A DNA stretch of 62,659 nt from Pseudomonas sp. GM21 (GCF_000282215.1 NZ_AKJS01000085.1:1-62659), one strand, 5' to 3'. Positions 36,343 to 47,732 are shown, counted from the first letter of the stretch. A program made the numbers and translations. Notes: generated by a model from the letters alone, not told the origin.

Positions 36343-37677
36343 TTACGAATCGGTGCGGCCACTTATACGTTGGCCCCACGCCTTGGCGGTGGCGCATAAC
36401 TGCTCTTCATCCAGGCGGGTCAGGCGCCGGTCGTCGAGCAGTTGCTTGCCGGCGACCCACAGGTGTTTCACACAATCGCGACCGGTGGCGTAGATCAGTT
36501 GCGAAACCGGGTCATAGACCGGTTGCTGCGCCAGACCGGACAGGTCAAACGCCACTATATCGGCCGCCTTGCCAACTTCCAGCGAACCCGTTTCAGCCTC
36601 GATCCCCAAGGCGCGGGCGCCATTGAGTGTGGCCATGCGCAAGGCGCGATGGGCATCCAGCGCGGTGGCCGAGCCGGCGACGGCCTTGGCCAACAACGCA
36701 GCGGTACGGGTTTCGCTTAGCAGGTCGAGGTCGTTGTTGCTGGCGGCACCATCAGTGCCGACGGCGACGTTGACGCCCGCCTGCCACAACCGCTCGACCG
36801 GGCAAAAACCGCAGGCCAGCTTCAGGTTGGATTCCGGGCAATGAATCACATTGGTGTTGCTTTCTACCAGCGTCACCAGGTCTTCATCGCTGATTTGGGT
36901 CATGTGAACGGCCTGGAAGCGCGGCCCGAGCAAGCCCAGGCGGGCAAGGCGGGCCAGCGGGCGTTCACCGCGCTGCTCGACCGATTGCTGCACTTCGAAA
37001 GCGGTTTCATGGACGTGCATGTGGATCGAGGCATCCAGCTCTTCGGCGATCACGCGGATTTTCTCCAGGTTTTCGTCGCCCACGGTGTACGGCGCATGGG
37101 GGCCAAAGGTGATTTTTATGCGCTCGTGATGCTTGAGGTCGCCAAACAATTCCACGCCCTGACGAATGGCTTCGTCCGCCGTGCTGGCGCCCGGGATCGG
37201 GAAGTCGAGGATCGGAATCGCAATTTGTGCGCGAATACCGCTGTTATGTACGCGCTCGCTGGCAACCTTCGGGAAGAAATACATGTCAGAGAAGCAGGTG
37301 ATGCCGCCTTTGATCTGTTCGGCGATGGCCAGGTCCGTGCCATCTCGTACGAAGGCTTCATCGACCCACTTGGCTTCTGCCGGCCAAATGTGGTTTTCCA
37401 GCCAGGACATGAGTGGAAGGTCATCGGCGAGGCCACGAAACAGCGTCATGGCCGCGTGCCCGTGAGCGTTGATCAGCCCGGGGCTGAGCAGCATGTCCGG
37501 CAACTCACGGACTTCAGTTGCGTTAAGCTTCAGCGCAATCGAGCGTGGGCCGATAAATACAATGCGTCCGTCACGGATGCCCAGGCCATGCTCTTTGAGG
37601 ACAACGCCAGCGGGTTCGACGGGTACCAGCCAGGTCGGCAGCAACAACAAGTCGAGCGCAGCGGCAGTGTTCGGCAT
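36343..37677 (-). CDS. TRZ/ATZ family amidohydrolase, probable 5'-methylthioadenosine deaminase
   Basis: A 444-residue metal-dependent amidohydrolase. The metal motif is [15 protein letters not shown], with [19 protein letters not shown] and the catalytic Asp in [13 protein letters not shown]. The P. aeruginosa homolog beside mtnA (PA3170) deaminates methylthioadenosine to methylthioinosine, as I recall. It is divergent from mtnA with a 108-base shared upstream region, consistent with MTA salvage. Other nucleoside substrates (SAH) are possible. Confidence 0.85.
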   Translation of the reverse strand: MPNTAAALDLLLLPTWLVPVEPAGVVLKEHGLGIRDGRIVFIGPRSIALKLNATEVRELPDMLLSPGLINAHGHAAMTLFRGLADDLPLMSWLENHIWPAEAKWVDEAFVRDGTDLAIAEQIKGGITCFSDMYFFPKVASERVHNSGIRAQIAIPILDFPIPGASTADEAIRQGVELFGDLKHHERIKITFGPHAPYTVGDENLEKIRVIAEELDASIHMHVHETAFEVQQSVEQRGERPLARLARLGLLGPRFQAVHMTQISDEDLVTLVESNTNVIHCPESNLKLACGFCPVERLWQAGVNVAVGTDGAASNNDLDLLSETRTAALLAKAVAGSATALDAHRALRMATLNGARALGIEAETGSLEVGKAADIVAFDLSGLAQQPVYDPVSQLIYATGRDCVKHLWVAGKQLLDDRRLTRLDEEQLCATAKAWGQRISGRTDS

Positions 37678-37785
37678 CGAGGATCGGTTCCAGTGCTTTT
37701 GTAAAGGATGGCGAAGTATACCCGAGCGTCTTGGCGGGGTGATCGCTATAATCGGCGGCTTTTGTGCTTGAGTGCGGGGTGAGGG

Positions 37786-38862
37786 ATGCGCGATCGACTG
37801 TTGGCTGCGGAGAAAGTGAAGGCCATCGATTGGCGTGATGGCACCCTCTACCTGCTGGATCAGCGGATTTTACCTTTCGAAGAAACCTGGATTGCCTACA
37901 CCAGTGCAGCCGGTGTGGCCGAGGCCATCCGTTCGATGGTGGTGCGCGGTGCGCCAGCGATCGGCATCAGTGCGGCGTATGCCATGGTGCTATCGGCCCG
38001 CGCCCGAATTGCCGAGGGCGGTGACTGGCAGGCCGCGTGGGAAGAGGATTACGCATTACTGGCCGATTCCCGTCCTACGGCAGTGAATCTGTTCTGGGCC
38101 TTGAGTCGCATGCGTGACCGCCTGGACCGTCTTAAGGAAGCCGCAGACCCTCTGGCAGCGCTGGAGGCGGAAGCCATTGCCATTCATGAAAGTGATCGCG
38201 AAGCCAACCTGACCATGGCCCAATTGGGTGTGGACCTGATCCGCAAGCACCAGGGCAACGCCCAGGCAATCCTGACCCACTGCAACACCGGCGCGCTGGC
38301 CACTGGCGGCTTCGGTACCGCGCTGGGGGTAATTCGCGGGGCCTTTATCGAAGGCATGGTCGAGCGCGTTTACGCCAACGAAACCCGACCATGGCTGCAA
38401 GGTTCGCGTTTGACCGCATGGGAACTGGCCAATGAAGGCATTCCCGTGACCGTAAATGTCGACTCCGCTGCCGCGCACATCATGAAAGTCAAAGGCGTGA
38501 CCTGGGTGATCGTCGGCGCTGACCGGATCACCGCCAATGGCGACGTGGCGAACAAGATCGGCACCTATCAGCTGGCGGTCAACGCCATGCATCATGGCGT
38601 GCGCTTCATGGTGGTGGCGCCGAGTTCTACCATCGACCTGAACATGGCCAGTGGCGACGAAATTCCTATCGAAGAGCGCGACGGCCGCGAGTTGTTGGAG
38701 ATTGGTGGCAAGCGGCTCGGGGCGGATATTGGTGCGTTCAATCCGGTGTTCGATGTAACGCCAGCGGACCTGATCGACGTGATCGTCACCGAAAAAGGCA
38801 TCGTCGAACGGCCGGACACCGCGAAAATGGCGCAGTTGATGTGCCGCAAGCGTCTGCATTGA
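37786..38862 (+). CDS. mtnA: Methylthioribose-1-phosphate isomerase
   Basis: A 358-residue protein of the MtnA/eIF2B fold. Signatures are [16 protein letters not shown], the catalytic Cys segment [17 protein letters not shown] and the Asp in [19 protein letters not shown]. It converts 5-methylthioribose-1-phosphate to methylthioribulose-1-phosphate in methionine salvage. Start ATG 37786 follows GGTGAGGG. Its pairing with the divergent MTA-deaminase-like gene fits the pseudomonad salvage route via methylthioinosine. Confidence 0.95.
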   Translation: MRDRLLAAEKVKAIDWRDGTLYLLDQRILPFEETWIAYTSAAGVAEAIRSMVVRGAPAIGISAAYAMVLSARARIAEGGDWQAAWEEDYALLADSRPTAVNLFWALSRMRDRLDRLKEAADPLAALEAEAIAIHESDREANLTMAQLGVDLIRKHQGNAQAILTHCNTGALATGGFGTALGVIRGAFIEGMVERVYANETRPWLQGSRLTAWELANEGIPVTVNVDSAAAHIMKVKGVTWVIVGADRITANGDVANKIGTYQLAVNAMHHGVRFMVVAPSSTIDLNMASGDEIPIEERDGRELLEIGGKRLGADIGAFNPVFDVTPADLIDVIVTEKGIVERPDTAKMAQLMCRKRLH

Positions 38863-38887
38863 GGGCGCCGGCGCCTTGTGAATCGCC

Positions 38888-38958
38888 ATCGCCAGCAGGC
38901 TGGCTCCCACAGGCTATGGGATCGACAACGATCTTGTGGGAGCCAGCCTGCTGGCGAT
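38888..38958. repeat. REP doublet
   Basis: Arms 38888-38911 (atcgccagcaggctggctcc...) and 38935-38958, exact reverse complements around a 23-base spacer, immediately after mtnA. Confidence 0.85.
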
Positions 38959-39119
38959 AAGGCCCTCAAAGTCAATAAATAAGCGTAATTCAGTCGCGAA
39001 TTCTTCATTCGGAGCGGCTCTAAGCCCCTCTCGTCCCCGTTAAGCCTGTCACCGGTCAACTAACTATGCTCCATGCGCGTCTGGGGGATAGGTGCGTGGC
39101 GGCTCTTGTGATAACATCC

Positions 39120-39286
39120 GGCGTTTTCCGAGGCAGCCCCATGGGGTTGTCTTTACTGCGCAAATCCATGGTTCTTCTTGTTGATTTGTCGTAAGTCGGT
39201 GTATGGCACTCAGCCTGCAGCGGCGAGCTTCGTTCGTCCCATATGGATGTGACGAAGTTTCACCAGAAAAAGGAATCGAGCTTCTC
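39120..39286 (+). promoter_or_regulatory. Structured gyrA 5' leader (candidate Pseudomonas gyrA RNA motif)
   Basis: Two hairpins are visible in the untranslated region before gyrA: 39132-39151 (GGCAGCCCC...GGGGTTGTC) and 39228-39257 (CTTCGT...ACGAAG, with an inner GTCC-CATA-TGGATG stem). A conserved 'gyrA RNA' leader motif is known from Pseudomonas. I assign this region to it from position and structure only, without a covariance-model match. The rest of the 424-base gap (38863-39286) holds the REP pair and no gene. Confidence 0.5.
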
Positions 39287-41941
39287 ATGGGCGAACTGGC
39301 CAAAGAAATCCTCCCGGTCAATATCGAAGACGAGCTGAAGCAGTCCTACCTCGACTACGCAATGAGCGTAATTGTCGGGCGGGCCCTGCCGGATGCGCGC
39401 GATGGCTTGAAGCCCGTGCACCGGCGTGTGCTGTTCGCGATGAGCGAGCTGGGCAACGACTTCAACAAGCCGTACAAGAAATCTGCCCGTGTTGTCGGTG
39501 ACGTCATCGGTAAGTATCACCCGCACGGTGATACCGCGGTGTACGACACCATCGTCCGCATGGCGCAGCCGTTCTCGCTGCGTTACCTGCTGGTCGACGG
39601 TCAAGGCAACTTCGGTTCGGTGGACGGCGACAACGCCGCGGCGATGCGATACACCGAAGTGCGCATGACCAAGCTGGCGCACGAGTTGCTGGCCGACCTG
39701 CACAAGGAAACCGTGGACTGGGTGCCGAACTACGACGGCACTGAAATGATCCCGGCGGTCATGCCGACCCGTATTCCCAACCTGCTCGTCAACGGCTCCA
39801 GCGGTATCGCCGTGGGCATGGCGACCAACATTCCGCCGCACAACCTCGGTGAAGTCATCGACGGTTGCCTGGCCCTCATCGACAACCCAGAGTTGACCAT
39901 CGATGAGCTGATGCAATACATCCCCGGTCCGGACTTCCCGACTGCCGCGATCATCAACGGTCGCGCCGGCATCATCGAAGCCTACCGCACCGGTCGCGGC
40001 CGCATTTACATGCGCGCTCGCTCGACGATCGAAGACATCGACAAGGTCGGTGGCCGTCAGCAGATCGTCATTACCGAACTCCCTTACCAGCTCAACAAGG
40101 CCCGTCTGATCGAGAAGATCGCCGAGCTGGTCAAAGAGAAGAAGCTGGAAGGCATCACCGAGCTGCGCGACGAGTCCGACAAGGACGGTATGCGCGTCGT
40201 GATCGAACTGCGTCGCGGCGAAGTGCCTGAGGTGATCCTCAACAACCTCTACGCCCAGACTCAGCTGCAAGCCGTGTTCGGCATCAACATCGTTGCGCTG
40301 ATCGATGGCCGTCCACGGATCCTCAACCTCAAGGACCTGCTGGAAGCTTTCGTTCGTCACCGTCGCGAAGTCGTTACCCGCCGTACCGTGTTCGAGCTGC
40401 GTAAAGCTCGTGAACGTGGCCATATTCTCGAAGGTCAAGCGGTTGCCCTGTCGAACATCGACCCGGTCATCGCCCTGATCAAGGCCTCGCCAACGCCGTC
40501 GGAAGCCAAGGAAGCGCTGATCAGCACGGCCTGGGAATCCTCCGCCGTGGTGGCCATGGTCGAGCGCGCCGGTGCCGATTCTTGCCGTCCAGAGACCCTG
40601 GACCCGCAATACGGCCTGCGCGACGGCAAGTACTTCCTGTCGCCAGAACAGGCGCAAGCCATTCTGGAACTGCGTCTGCACCGTCTGACCGGTCTGGAGC
40701 ACGAAAAACTGCTGGCCGAGTATCAGGAGATCCTCAACCAGATCGGCGAACTGATCCGCATCCTCAGCAGCGCCACGCGCCTGATGGAAGTGATCCGCGA
40801 AGAGCTGGAAGTGATCCGCGCCGAGTACGGCGACGTGCGCCGCACCGAAATTCTGGATGCCCGTCTCGACCTGACCCTGGGTGACATGATCCCGGAAGAA
40901 GAGCGCGTCGTGACCATTTCCCACGGTGGCTACGCCAAGACCCAGCCACTGGCTGCGTACCAGGCTCAGCGTCGTGGCGGTAAAGGCAAATCGGCGACCG
41001 GCGTCAAGGATGAGGACTACATCGCTCACCTGCTGGTCGCCAACAGCCACACCACGCTGCTGCTGTTCTCCAGCAAAGGCAAAGTGTACTGGCTGAAAAC
41101 CTATGAAATTCCGGAAGCGTCCCGCGCTGCCCGTGGTCGTCCGCTGGTCAACCTGCTGCCGCTGGACAGTGATGAATACATCACCACCATGCTGCCGGTC
41201 GAGGAATACACCGAAGGTCACTTCATCTTCATGGCGACTGCCAAAGGCACTGTGAAGAAGACCCCGCTGGAATCCTTCAGTCGTCAACGCAGCGTCGGTC
41301 TGATCGCGCTGGAGCTGGACGAAGGTGATGTACTGATTTCTGCCGCCATTACCGATGGCGAGCGTGAAGTCATGCTGTTCTCCGACGGTGGCAAGGTCAC
41401 TCGCTTCAAGGAAACCGACGTTCGCGCCATGGGCCGTACCGCTCGCGGTGTCCGTGGCATGCGTCTGCCGGAAGGCCAGAAGCTCATTTCCATGCTGATC
41501 CCGGAAGAAGGCAGCCAGATCCTCACCGCTTCGGCGCGTGGTTTCGGCAAGCGCACGGCGATCACCGAGTTCCCTGAGTACAAGCGTGGCGGTCAGGGCG
41601 TTATCGCCATGGTCAGCAACGACCGTAACGGCCGTCTGGTCGGCGCGGTCCAGGTGCTCGATGGCGAGGAAATCATGCTGATTTCCGACCAGGGCACCCT
41701 GGTTCGTACCCGTGTCGACGAAGTGTCCAGCCTGGGTCGTAACACCCAGGGCGTTACCCTGATCAAGCTGGCCAGCGATGAAACACTGGTTGGTCTGGAG
41801 CGGGTTCAGGAACCGTCGGAAGTCGAAGGTGAAGAGCTGGAAGGTGAAGAGGGTGCAGAGTTCGTTGGTGAGGTCGTGATCGACGACGTTGTTGACGATC
41901 AGCAACTCGATGCCGCCGCTGACGAAGAGCCACAAGAGTAA
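39287..41941 (+). CDS. gyrA: DNA gyrase subunit A
   Basis: 884 residues from ATG 39287 ([12 protein letters not shown]). The open frame to 39203 overlaps the leader hairpins and is rejected. The breakage-reunion domain has the catalytic Tyr in the AAAMRYTE segment. The C-terminal domain has six pinwheel repeats and a GyrA box (QRRGGKGK). In the quinolone region [13 protein letters not shown], position 83 is Thr and 87 Asp, the usual susceptible state in pseudomonads. The acidic tail is long. A terminator hairpin follows. Confidence 0.97.
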   Translation: MGELAKEILPVNIEDELKQSYLDYAMSVIVGRALPDARDGLKPVHRRVLFAMSELGNDFNKPYKKSARVVGDVIGKYHPHGDTAVYDTIVRMAQPFSLRYLLVDGQGNFGSVDGDNAAAMRYTEVRMTKLAHELLADLHKETVDWVPNYDGTEMIPAVMPTRIPNLLVNGSSGIAVGMATNIPPHNLGEVIDGCLALIDNPELTIDELMQYIPGPDFPTAAIINGRAGIIEAYRTGRGRIYMRARSTIEDIDKVGGRQQIVITELPYQLNKARLIEKIAELVKEKKLEGITELRDESDKDGMRVVIELRRGEVPEVILNNLYAQTQLQAVFGINIVALIDGRPRILNLKDLLEAFVRHRREVVTRRTVFELRKARERGHILEGQAVALSNIDPVIALIKASPTPSEAKEALISTAWESSAVVAMVERAGADSCRPETLDPQYGLRDGKYFLSPEQAQAILELRLHRLTGLEHEKLLAEYQEILNQIGELIRILSSATRLMEVIREELEVIRAEYGDVRRTEILDARLDLTLGDMIPEEERVVTISHGGYAKTQPLAAYQAQRRGGKGKSATGVKDEDYIAHLLVANSHTTLLLFSSKGKVYWLKTYEIPEASRAARGRPLVNLLPLDSDEYITTMLPVEEYTEGHFIFMATAKGTVKKTPLESFSRQRSVGLIALELDEGDVLISAAITDGEREVMLFSDGGKVTRFKETDVRAMGRTARGVRGMRLPEGQKLISMLIPEEGSQILTASARGFGKRTAITEFPEYKRGGQGVIAMVSNDRNGRLVGAVQVLDGEEIMLISDQGTLVRTRVDEVSSLGRNTQGVTLIKLASDETLVGLERVQEPSEVEGEELEGEEGAEFVGEVVIDDVVDDQQLDAAADEEPQE

Positions 41942-41952
41942 GCGTACAAACA

Positions 41953-41984
41953 GGGGGCGGATGAGAATTCGCCCCCTTGTTGTT
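41953..41984 (+). terminator. Terminator-like hairpin after gyrA
   Basis: GGGGGCG (41953-41959) pairs with CGCCCCC (41970-41976) around a 10-base loop, followed by TTGTTGTTT. It is 12 bases past the gyrA stop. Confidence 0.75.
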
Positions 41985-42022
41985 TGTCCGAACGGAAAAT
42001 TTCGATATCAGTGGAGATCCCT

Positions 42023-42110
42023 TGTGGGAGCGAGCCTGCTCGCGATGCAGGCGCTGCGGTACCTCTGAAACACCGCGGTGATGCATTCGCGAGCAGGCTC
42101 GCTCCCACAG
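42023..42110. repeat. REP doublet
   Basis: Arms 42023-42049 (tgtgggagcgagcctgctcg...) and 42082-42110 are reverse complements, with a spacer that itself contains ctgcggt/accgcgg. It sits between gyrA and serC. Confidence 0.85.
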
Positions 42111-42193
42111 GTTTTCTGCTTCGGCAGGGACTCTGTGTCGATTGATATTGTGATGTATTGCGTGATTACCACCAAATCAGAGCGAGATTGGAT

Positions 42194-43279
42194 GTGAGCA
42201 AGAGAGCCTATAACTTCTGTGCCGGTCCTGCGGCACTTCCCGAAGCTGTCCTGCAGCGCGCCCAGGGTGAACTCCTTGATTGGCACGGCAAGGGCTTGTC
42301 GGTCATGGAAATGAGCCATCGCAGTGATGAGTTCGTGTCCATCGCCACCAAGGCCGAGCAGGATCTGCGTGATCTGCTGAATATCCCTTCGAACTATAAA
42401 GTGCTGTTTCTGCAAGGTGGCGCCAGCCAGCAATTTGCTCAGATTCCTCTGAACCTGTTGCCGGAAAGCGGCACCGCCGACTATATCGATACCGGTATCT
42501 GGTCGCAGAAAGCCATCGAAGAAGCTTCGCGCTACGGCAATGTGAATGTCGCCGGTACCGCCAAGCCTTACGACTATTTCGCTATTCCCGGTCAAAACGA
42601 ATGGAGCCTGTCCAAAGACGCGGCCTACGTTCACTACGCGCCGAACGAAACCATCGGCGGCCTGGAATTCCAGTGGATCCCCGAAACCGGTGACGTTCCG
42701 CTGGTGGCTGACATGTCTTCGGATATTCTGTCGCGGCCAATCGATGTTTCGCGCTTTGGCATGATCTACGCCGGCGCCCAGAAAAACATCGGCCCGAGCG
42801 GCATCGTGGTCAACATCGTCCGCGAAGACCTGCTGGGTCACGCCCGTTCGCTGTGCCCGACCATGCTCAATTACAAGGTCGCGGCCGATAACGGCTCGAT
42901 GTACAACACCCCGCCGACCCTGGCCTGGTATTTGTCCGGCCTGGTGTTCGAGTGGCTGAAAGAGCAGGGTGGTGTTGAAGCCATCGGCAAGCTCAACGAA
43001 GTGAAGCAGCGCACGCTTTACGACTTCATCGACGCCAGCGGCATGTACAGCAACCCGATCAACAAATCGGATCGCTCGTGGATGAACGTGCCGTTCCGTC
43101 TGGCTGACGACCGTCTGGACAAGCCATTTTTGGCTGGTGCCGACGCGCGTGGCCTGTTGAACCTCAAGGGTCATCGTTCCGTGGGCGGCATGCGCGCCTC
43201 CATCTATAACGCCGTTGACATCGTTGCGGTCAACGCGCTGATTTCGTACATGGCAGAGTTCGAGAAGGAACACGGCTAA
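42194..43279 (+). CDS. serC: Phosphoserine aminotransferase
   Basis: 361 residues from GTG 42194, giving (M)SKRAYNFCAGPAALP, the standard Pseudomonas SerC start and length. The frame from ATG 42158 adds 12 residues without family support. MEMSHRSDEF and the PLP-Lys segment YAGAQKNIGPSG are present. It makes 3-phosphoserine and also acts in pyridoxal phosphate synthesis. The stop TAA overlaps the pheA start (TAATG). First gene of the serC-pheA-hisC-tyrA/aroA-cmk unit. Confidence 0.95.
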   Translation: MSKRAYNFCAGPAALPEAVLQRAQGELLDWHGKGLSVMEMSHRSDEFVSIATKAEQDLRDLLNIPSNYKVLFLQGGASQQFAQIPLNLLPESGTADYIDTGIWSQKAIEEASRYGNVNVAGTAKPYDYFAIPGQNEWSLSKDAAYVHYAPNETIGGLEFQWIPETGDVPLVADMSSDILSRPIDVSRFGMIYAGAQKNIGPSGIVVNIVREDLLGHARSLCPTMLNYKVAADNGSMYNTPPTLAWYLSGLVFEWLKEQGGVEAIGKLNEVKQRTLYDFIDASGMYSNPINKSDRSWMNVPFRLADDRLDKPFLAGADARGLLNLKGHRSVGGMRASIYNAVDIVAVNALISYMAEFEKEHG

Positions 43280-44373
43280 TGTCTGAGCAAGAACTCAAGG
43301 CTCTGCGCGTTCGCATTGATGCCCTGGACACTAAAGTCCTGGAGCTGATCAGTGAGCGCGCACGCTGCGCCCAGGAAGTTGCGCGAGTAAAGATGGCCTC
43401 GCTGGCCGAAGGCGAAGTGCCGGTGTTCTATCGTCCTGAGCGCGAGGCTCAGGTGCTCAAACGTGTCATGGAGCGTAATAAAGGGCCGCTGGGTAACGAA
43501 GAGATGGCGCGGTTGTTCCGTGAAATCATGTCCTCGTGCCTGGCGCTTGAGCAGCCGCTGAAAGTGGCTTACCTGGGCCCTGAAGGCACCTTCACCCAAG
43601 CGGCGGCCATGAAACACTTCGGCCACGCGGTGATCAGCAAGCCGATGGCGGCGATCGACGAAGTGTTCCGCGAAGTGGCGGCCGGTGCGGTGAACTTTGG
43701 CGTGGTCCCGGTGGAAAACTCCACCGAAGGCGCGGTCAACCACACCCTCGACAGTTTCCTCGAACACGACATGGTCATCTGTGGTGAAGTCGAGTTGCGG
43801 ATTCACCACCACCTGTTGGTCGGTGAAAACACCAAGACCGACAGCATCAGCCGCATCTATTCCCATGCCCAATCGCTGGCCCAGTGCCGCAAGTGGCTGG
43901 ACGCCCATTACCCGAATGTCGAGCGCGTGGCGGTGTCCAGCAACGCCGAAGCCGCCAAGCGGGTTAAAGGTGAGTGGAACTCGGCCGCCATTGCCGGCGA
44001 CATGGCCGCTGGCTTGTATGGCTTGACCCGTCTGGCCGAGAAAATCGAGGATCGTCCGGATAACTCCACGCGATTCCTGATGATCGGTAGCCAGGAAGTG
44101 CCGCCGACCGGCGACGACAAGACCTCGATCATCGTCTCCATGAGCAACAAGCCCGGTGCGCTTCACGAATTGCTGGTGCCGTTCCATGACAACGGCATCG
44201 ACCTGACGCGCATCGAAACGCGTCCGTCGCGCAGCGGCAAGTGGACCTATGTGTTCTTCATCGACTTCGTCGGCCACCATCGCGATCCGTTGATCAAAGG
44301 TGTGCTGGAAAAGATAAGTCAGGAAGCGGTGGCACTCAAAGTGCTGGGTTCCTACCCGAAAGCAGTTCTCTAA
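43279..44373 (+). CDS. pheA: Bifunctional chorismate mutase / prephenate dehydratase
   Basis: A 364-residue P-protein. The chorismate mutase domain (about 1-90) has LRVRIDALDTKVLELISERARCA. The prephenate dehydratase domain (about 95-280) has YLGPEGTFTQAAAMKHFG and VVPVENSTEGAVNHTLD. The ACT regulatory domain (about 290-364) has KPGALHELLVPF and ESRPS-like TRIETRPSRSGKWTY, where phenylalanine binds for feedback control. It overlaps serC by one base. Confidence 0.96.
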   Translation: MSEQELKALRVRIDALDTKVLELISERARCAQEVARVKMASLAEGEVPVFYRPEREAQVLKRVMERNKGPLGNEEMARLFREIMSSCLALEQPLKVAYLGPEGTFTQAAAMKHFGHAVISKPMAAIDEVFREVAAGAVNFGVVPVENSTEGAVNHTLDSFLEHDMVICGEVELRIHHHLLVGENTKTDSISRIYSHAQSLAQCRKWLDAHYPNVERVAVSSNAEAAKRVKGEWNSAAIAGDMAAGLYGLTRLAEKIEDRPDNSTRFLMIGSQEVPPTGDDKTSIIVSMSNKPGALHELLVPFHDNGIDLTRIETRPSRSGKWTYVFFIDFVGHHRDPLIKGVLEKISQEAVALKVLGSYPKAVL

Positions 44374-44383
44374 GGGGTAGCAA

Positions 44384-45496
44384 ATGAGTGATGACTTCCT
44401 CGCTCTGGCACAGCCGGGCGTACAACAACTTTCGCCGTACGTCCCGGGCAAGCCTGTGGACGAACTGGCCCGTGAGCTGGACCTTGATCCGGCAAGCATC
44501 GTCAAACTGGCCAGTAATGAAAACCCGCTGGGCGCGAGTCCAAAGGCGCTGAGGGCGATTCAGGATTCGCTGGCCGAGCTGACCCGGTATCCGGACGGCA
44601 ACGGTTTTGCGCTCAAGACCCTGTTGGCCGAGCAGTGCCGCGTCGAACTGAATCAAGTGACGCTGGGCAACGGCTCCAACGACATTCTGGAACTGGTTGC
44701 GCGTGCTTATCTGGCGCCAGGCCTCAATGCCGTGTTCAGCGAACACGCGTTTGCGGTCTATCCGATTGTGACCCAGGCCGTCGGTGCCCAGGCCAAAGTG
44801 ATTCCAGCCAAGGACTGGGGGCATGACCTGTCGGCGATGCTGGCGGCGATCGACGCGGACACTCGCGTGGTGTTCATTGCCAACCCGAACAACCCGACCG
44901 GAACCTGGTTCGATGCCGAGGCGCTGGATGAATTCCTCCAGGATGTTCCTGCGCATGTGCTGGTCGTGCTGGACGAGGCCTACATCGAATACGCCGAGGG
45001 CAGCGACTTGCCGGACGGTCTGGACTATCTGGCGGCTTATCCGAACCTGCTGGTGTCACGCACGTTCTCCAAGGCTTACGGTCTGGCAGCGTTGCGAGTC
45101 GGCTATGGGCTGTCCACCGCCGTGGTCGCCGACGTACTGAACCGTGTGCGTCAGCCGTTCAACGTGAACAGTCTGGCCTTGGCCGCTGCCTGCGCTGCGC
45201 TGCAAGACACCGATTACCTGGCTGAAAGCCGTCGCTTGAACGAGTCCGGCATGTTGCAACTGGAAGCGGGTTTGCGTGAGTTGGGGCTGAGCTGGATTCC
45301 GTCCAAGGGCAACTTCATTTGCGTCGATCTCGGCCGTGTTGCTGCGCCGGTCTTCCAGGGGTTGTTGCACGAAGGCGTGATCGTGCGTCCGGTGGCCAAC
45401 TACGGCATGCCGAACCACCTGCGCATCACCATTGGTTTGCCGGCTGAAAACAGCCGCTTCCTTGAGGCGCTGACCAAGGTTCTGGCTCGTGGTTGA
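44384..45496 (+). CDS. hisC: Histidinol-phosphate aminotransferase
   Basis: A 370-residue fold-type I aminotransferase. Signatures are KLASNENPLGASPKA at the start, NPNNPTGTWF, and the PLP-Lys segment SRTFSKAYGLAALRVGYG. In this aromatic cluster it may act on imidazole-acetol phosphate and on aromatic keto acids. Start ATG 44384 has AAGGGGTAGCAA. Its end overlaps the next gene by 8 bases. Confidence 0.93.
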   Translation: MSDDFLALAQPGVQQLSPYVPGKPVDELARELDLDPASIVKLASNENPLGASPKALRAIQDSLAELTRYPDGNGFALKTLLAEQCRVELNQVTLGNGSNDILELVARAYLAPGLNAVFSEHAFAVYPIVTQAVGAQAKVIPAKDWGHDLSAMLAAIDADTRVVFIANPNNPTGTWFDAEALDEFLQDVPAHVLVVLDEAYIEYAEGSDLPDGLDYLAAYPNLLVSRTFSKAYGLAALRVGYGLSTAVVADVLNRVRQPFNVNSLALAAACAALQDTDYLAESRRLNESGMLQLEAGLRELGLSWIPSKGNFICVDLGRVAAPVFQGLLHEGVIVRPVANYGMPNHLRITIGLPAENSRFLEALTKVLARG

Positions 45497-47732
45497 TGTC
45501 ACTGCACTGCAATCTGCTGCGCCTATGATCGGTCGCCTGGTGGTGGTCGGTCTGGGATTGATCGGTGGTTCTTTCGCCAAGGGTTTGCGTGAAAGTGGCC
45601 TGTGCCGCGAAGTGGTCGGGGTCGACCTCGACCCGCAGTCACGCAAGCTGGCGGTCGAGTTGGGCGTGGTGGATCGCTGCGAAGAAGACCTGGCGACAGC
45701 TTGTCAGGGCGCTGACGTGATTCAACTGGCCGTACCGATCCTTGCCATGGAGAAAATGCTGGCGCACCTCGCTGCAATGGATCTGGGTTCGGCCATTTTG
45801 ACGGATGTCGGTAGCGCCAAAGGCAACGTCGTCCATGCGGCAACCGCGGCCTTTGGCGGCATGCCGTCGCGTTTCGTGCCGGGGCATCCCATTGCCGGCT
45901 CCGAGCAGAGCGGGGTGGAAGCCTCAAACGCCGAGCTGTTCCGTCGCCATAAAGTGATTCTGACGCCGCTGGATCAAACCGATCCGGCCGCGTTGGCAGT
46001 GGTCGACCGTTTGTGGCGCGAATTGGGCGCCGATGTCGAGCACATGGAGGTCGAGCGCCACGATGAAGTGTTGGCGGCGACCAGCCATTTGCCACACCTG
46101 TTGGCGTTCGGTTTGGTCGATTCATTGGCCAAACGCAATGAAAACCTTGAGATCTTCCGTTACGCTGCGGGCGGTTTCCGCGATTTCACAAGAATCGCGG
46201 GGAGCGACCCGGTCATGTGGCACGACATCTTCCTCGCCAACCGCGAAGCTGTCCTGCGCACACTTGATACATTTCGCAGCGATCTCGACGCCTTGCGCGA
46301 CGCGGTCGATGCAGGGGATGGGCACCAATTGTTGGGCGTGTTCACGCGCGCCCGGGTTGCCCGCGAGCATTTCAGTAAAATCCTGGCCCGCCGGGCCTAT
46401 GTGGACGCTATGAACTCCAACGACCTGATTTTCCTGGCACAACCTGGTGGCCGCCTGACTGGGCGGATTCGTGTACCGGGCGATAAATCGATTTCCCACC
46501 GTTCGATCATGCTTGGCTCCCTGGCCGAGGGTGTCACCGAAGTCGAAGGCTTCCTCGAAGGTGAAGACGCTCTGGCGACCCTGCAAGCCTTCCGCGACAT
46601 GGGCGTTGTAATCGAAGGTCCGCATCATGGTCGCGTGACCATTCACGGCGTTGGCCTGCATGGCCTGAAGCCAGCGCCAGGCCCGATCTATCTGGGCAAC
46701 TCCGGTACCTCGATGCGTCTGCTGTCTGGCCTGTTGGCTGCGCAGAACTTCGACAGCACCCTGACCGGTGACGCTTCGCTTTCCAAGCGTCCGATGAATC
46801 GCGTCGCCAACCCGTTGCGTGAAATGGGCGCCGTGATCGAGACCGCTGCTGAAGGTCGTCCGCCGATGACCATTCGTGGCGGCAACAAGCTCAAAGGCCT
46901 GACCTACACCATGCCGATGGCCAGTGCTCAGGTGAAATCCTGCCTTTTGCTGGCGGGTTTGTACGCCGAAGGCAAGACCACCGTCACTGAGCCTGCACCG
47001 ACCCGTGACCATACCGAGCGCATGTTGCAAGGTTTTGGCTACCCGGTCAGCGTCAACGGCGCGACCGCTTCGGTCGAATCCGGGCACAAGCTGACTGCGA
47101 CCCACATTGAAGTACCGAGCGACATCTCGTCCTCCGCGTTCTTCCTCGTGGCTGCATCGATCGCCGAAGGTTCGGAGCTGGTGCTGGAGCATGTCGGCAT
47201 CAACCCGACCCGTACGGGCGTGATCGACATCCTGCGTCTGATGGGCGGCGATATCACCCTGGAAAACCAGCGTGAAGTCGGCGGCGAACCTGTTGCGGAC
47301 TTGCGCGTACGTGCAGCTAAACTCAAGGGTATCGAGATTCCCGAGGCGCTGGTTCCGCTGGCCATCGACGAATTCCCGGTGCTGTTCGTGGCTGCGGCCT
47401 GTGCCGAAGGGCGCACTGTCCTGCGTGGCGCTGAAGAGCTGCGGGTCAAGGAGTCGGACCGGATTCAGGTCATGGCTGATGGCTTGCTGGCGCTGGGTGT
47501 CAAGTGCGAACCGACCCCGGACGGCATCATCATCGATGGCGGCCCGATCGGCGGCGGCGAAGTGCATGGTCATGGCGACCACAGAATTGCCATGGCATTC
47601 AGCGTTGCATCGTTGCGCGCTACTGCACCGATCCGCATCCATGATTGCGCCAACGTAGCGACGTCGTTCCCGAACTTCCTCGCGCTGTGCGCGCAGGTCG
47701 GCATCCGGGTTGCTGAAGAGGCTCAGTCGTGA
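45489..47732 (+). CDS. tyrA-aroA: Fused prephenate dehydrogenase and EPSP synthase
   Basis: A 747-residue fusion. The TyrA part (about 12-300) begins with the NAD motif [15 protein letters not shown] and contains [15 protein letters not shown]. The AroA part (about 310-747) has [30 protein letters not shown] and the [11 protein letters not shown] segment. It makes hydroxyphenylpyruvate and 5-enolpyruvylshikimate-3-phosphate. The GTG start at 45489 has AAGGTTCTGGCTC before it and overlaps hisC; ATG 45525 lacks a site. This fusion is usual in Pseudomonas. Confidence 0.94.
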   Translation: MVDVTALQSAAPMIGRLVVVGLGLIGGSFAKGLRESGLCREVVGVDLDPQSRKLAVELGVVDRCEEDLATACQGADVIQLAVPILAMEKMLAHLAAMDLGSAILTDVGSAKGNVVHAATAAFGGMPSRFVPGHPIAGSEQSGVEASNAELFRRHKVILTPLDQTDPAALAVVDRLWRELGADVEHMEVERHDEVLAATSHLPHLLAFGLVDSLAKRNENLEIFRYAAGGFRDFTRIAGSDPVMWHDIFLANREAVLRTLDTFRSDLDALRDAVDAGDGHQLLGVFTRARVAREHFSKILARRAYVDAMNSNDLIFLAQPGGRLTGRIRVPGDKSISHRSIMLGSLAEGVTEVEGFLEGEDALATLQAFRDMGVVIEGPHHGRVTIHGVGLHGLKPAPGPIYLGNSGTSMRLLSGLLAAQNFDSTLTGDASLSKRPMNRVANPLREMGAVIETAAEGRPPMTIRGGNKLKGLTYTMPMASAQVKSCLLLAGLYAEGKTTVTEPAPTRDHTERMLQGFGYPVSVNGATASVESGHKLTATHIEVPSDISSSAFFLVAASIAEGSELVLEHVGINPTRTGVIDILRLMGGDITLENQREVGGEPVADLRVRAAKLKGIEIPEALVPLAIDEFPVLFVAAACAEGRTVLRGAEELRVKESDRIQVMADGLLALGVKCEPTPDGIIIDGGPIGGGEVHGHGDHRIAMAFSVASLRATAPIRIHDCANVATSFPNFLALCAQVGIRVAEEAQS

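Noticed and set aside
39260..41935. An 891-codon open frame antisense to gyrA
   Set aside because: It is an exact shadow of gyrA in the register that stays open under high-GC codon bias. No ribosome site, no recognisable domain, and it is rich in His/Gln/Asp as such shadows are.
45525..45527. ATG 45525 as start of tyrA-aroA
   Set aside because: No ribosome site before it, whereas GTG 45489 has AAGG at a good distance and the usual overlap with hisC.
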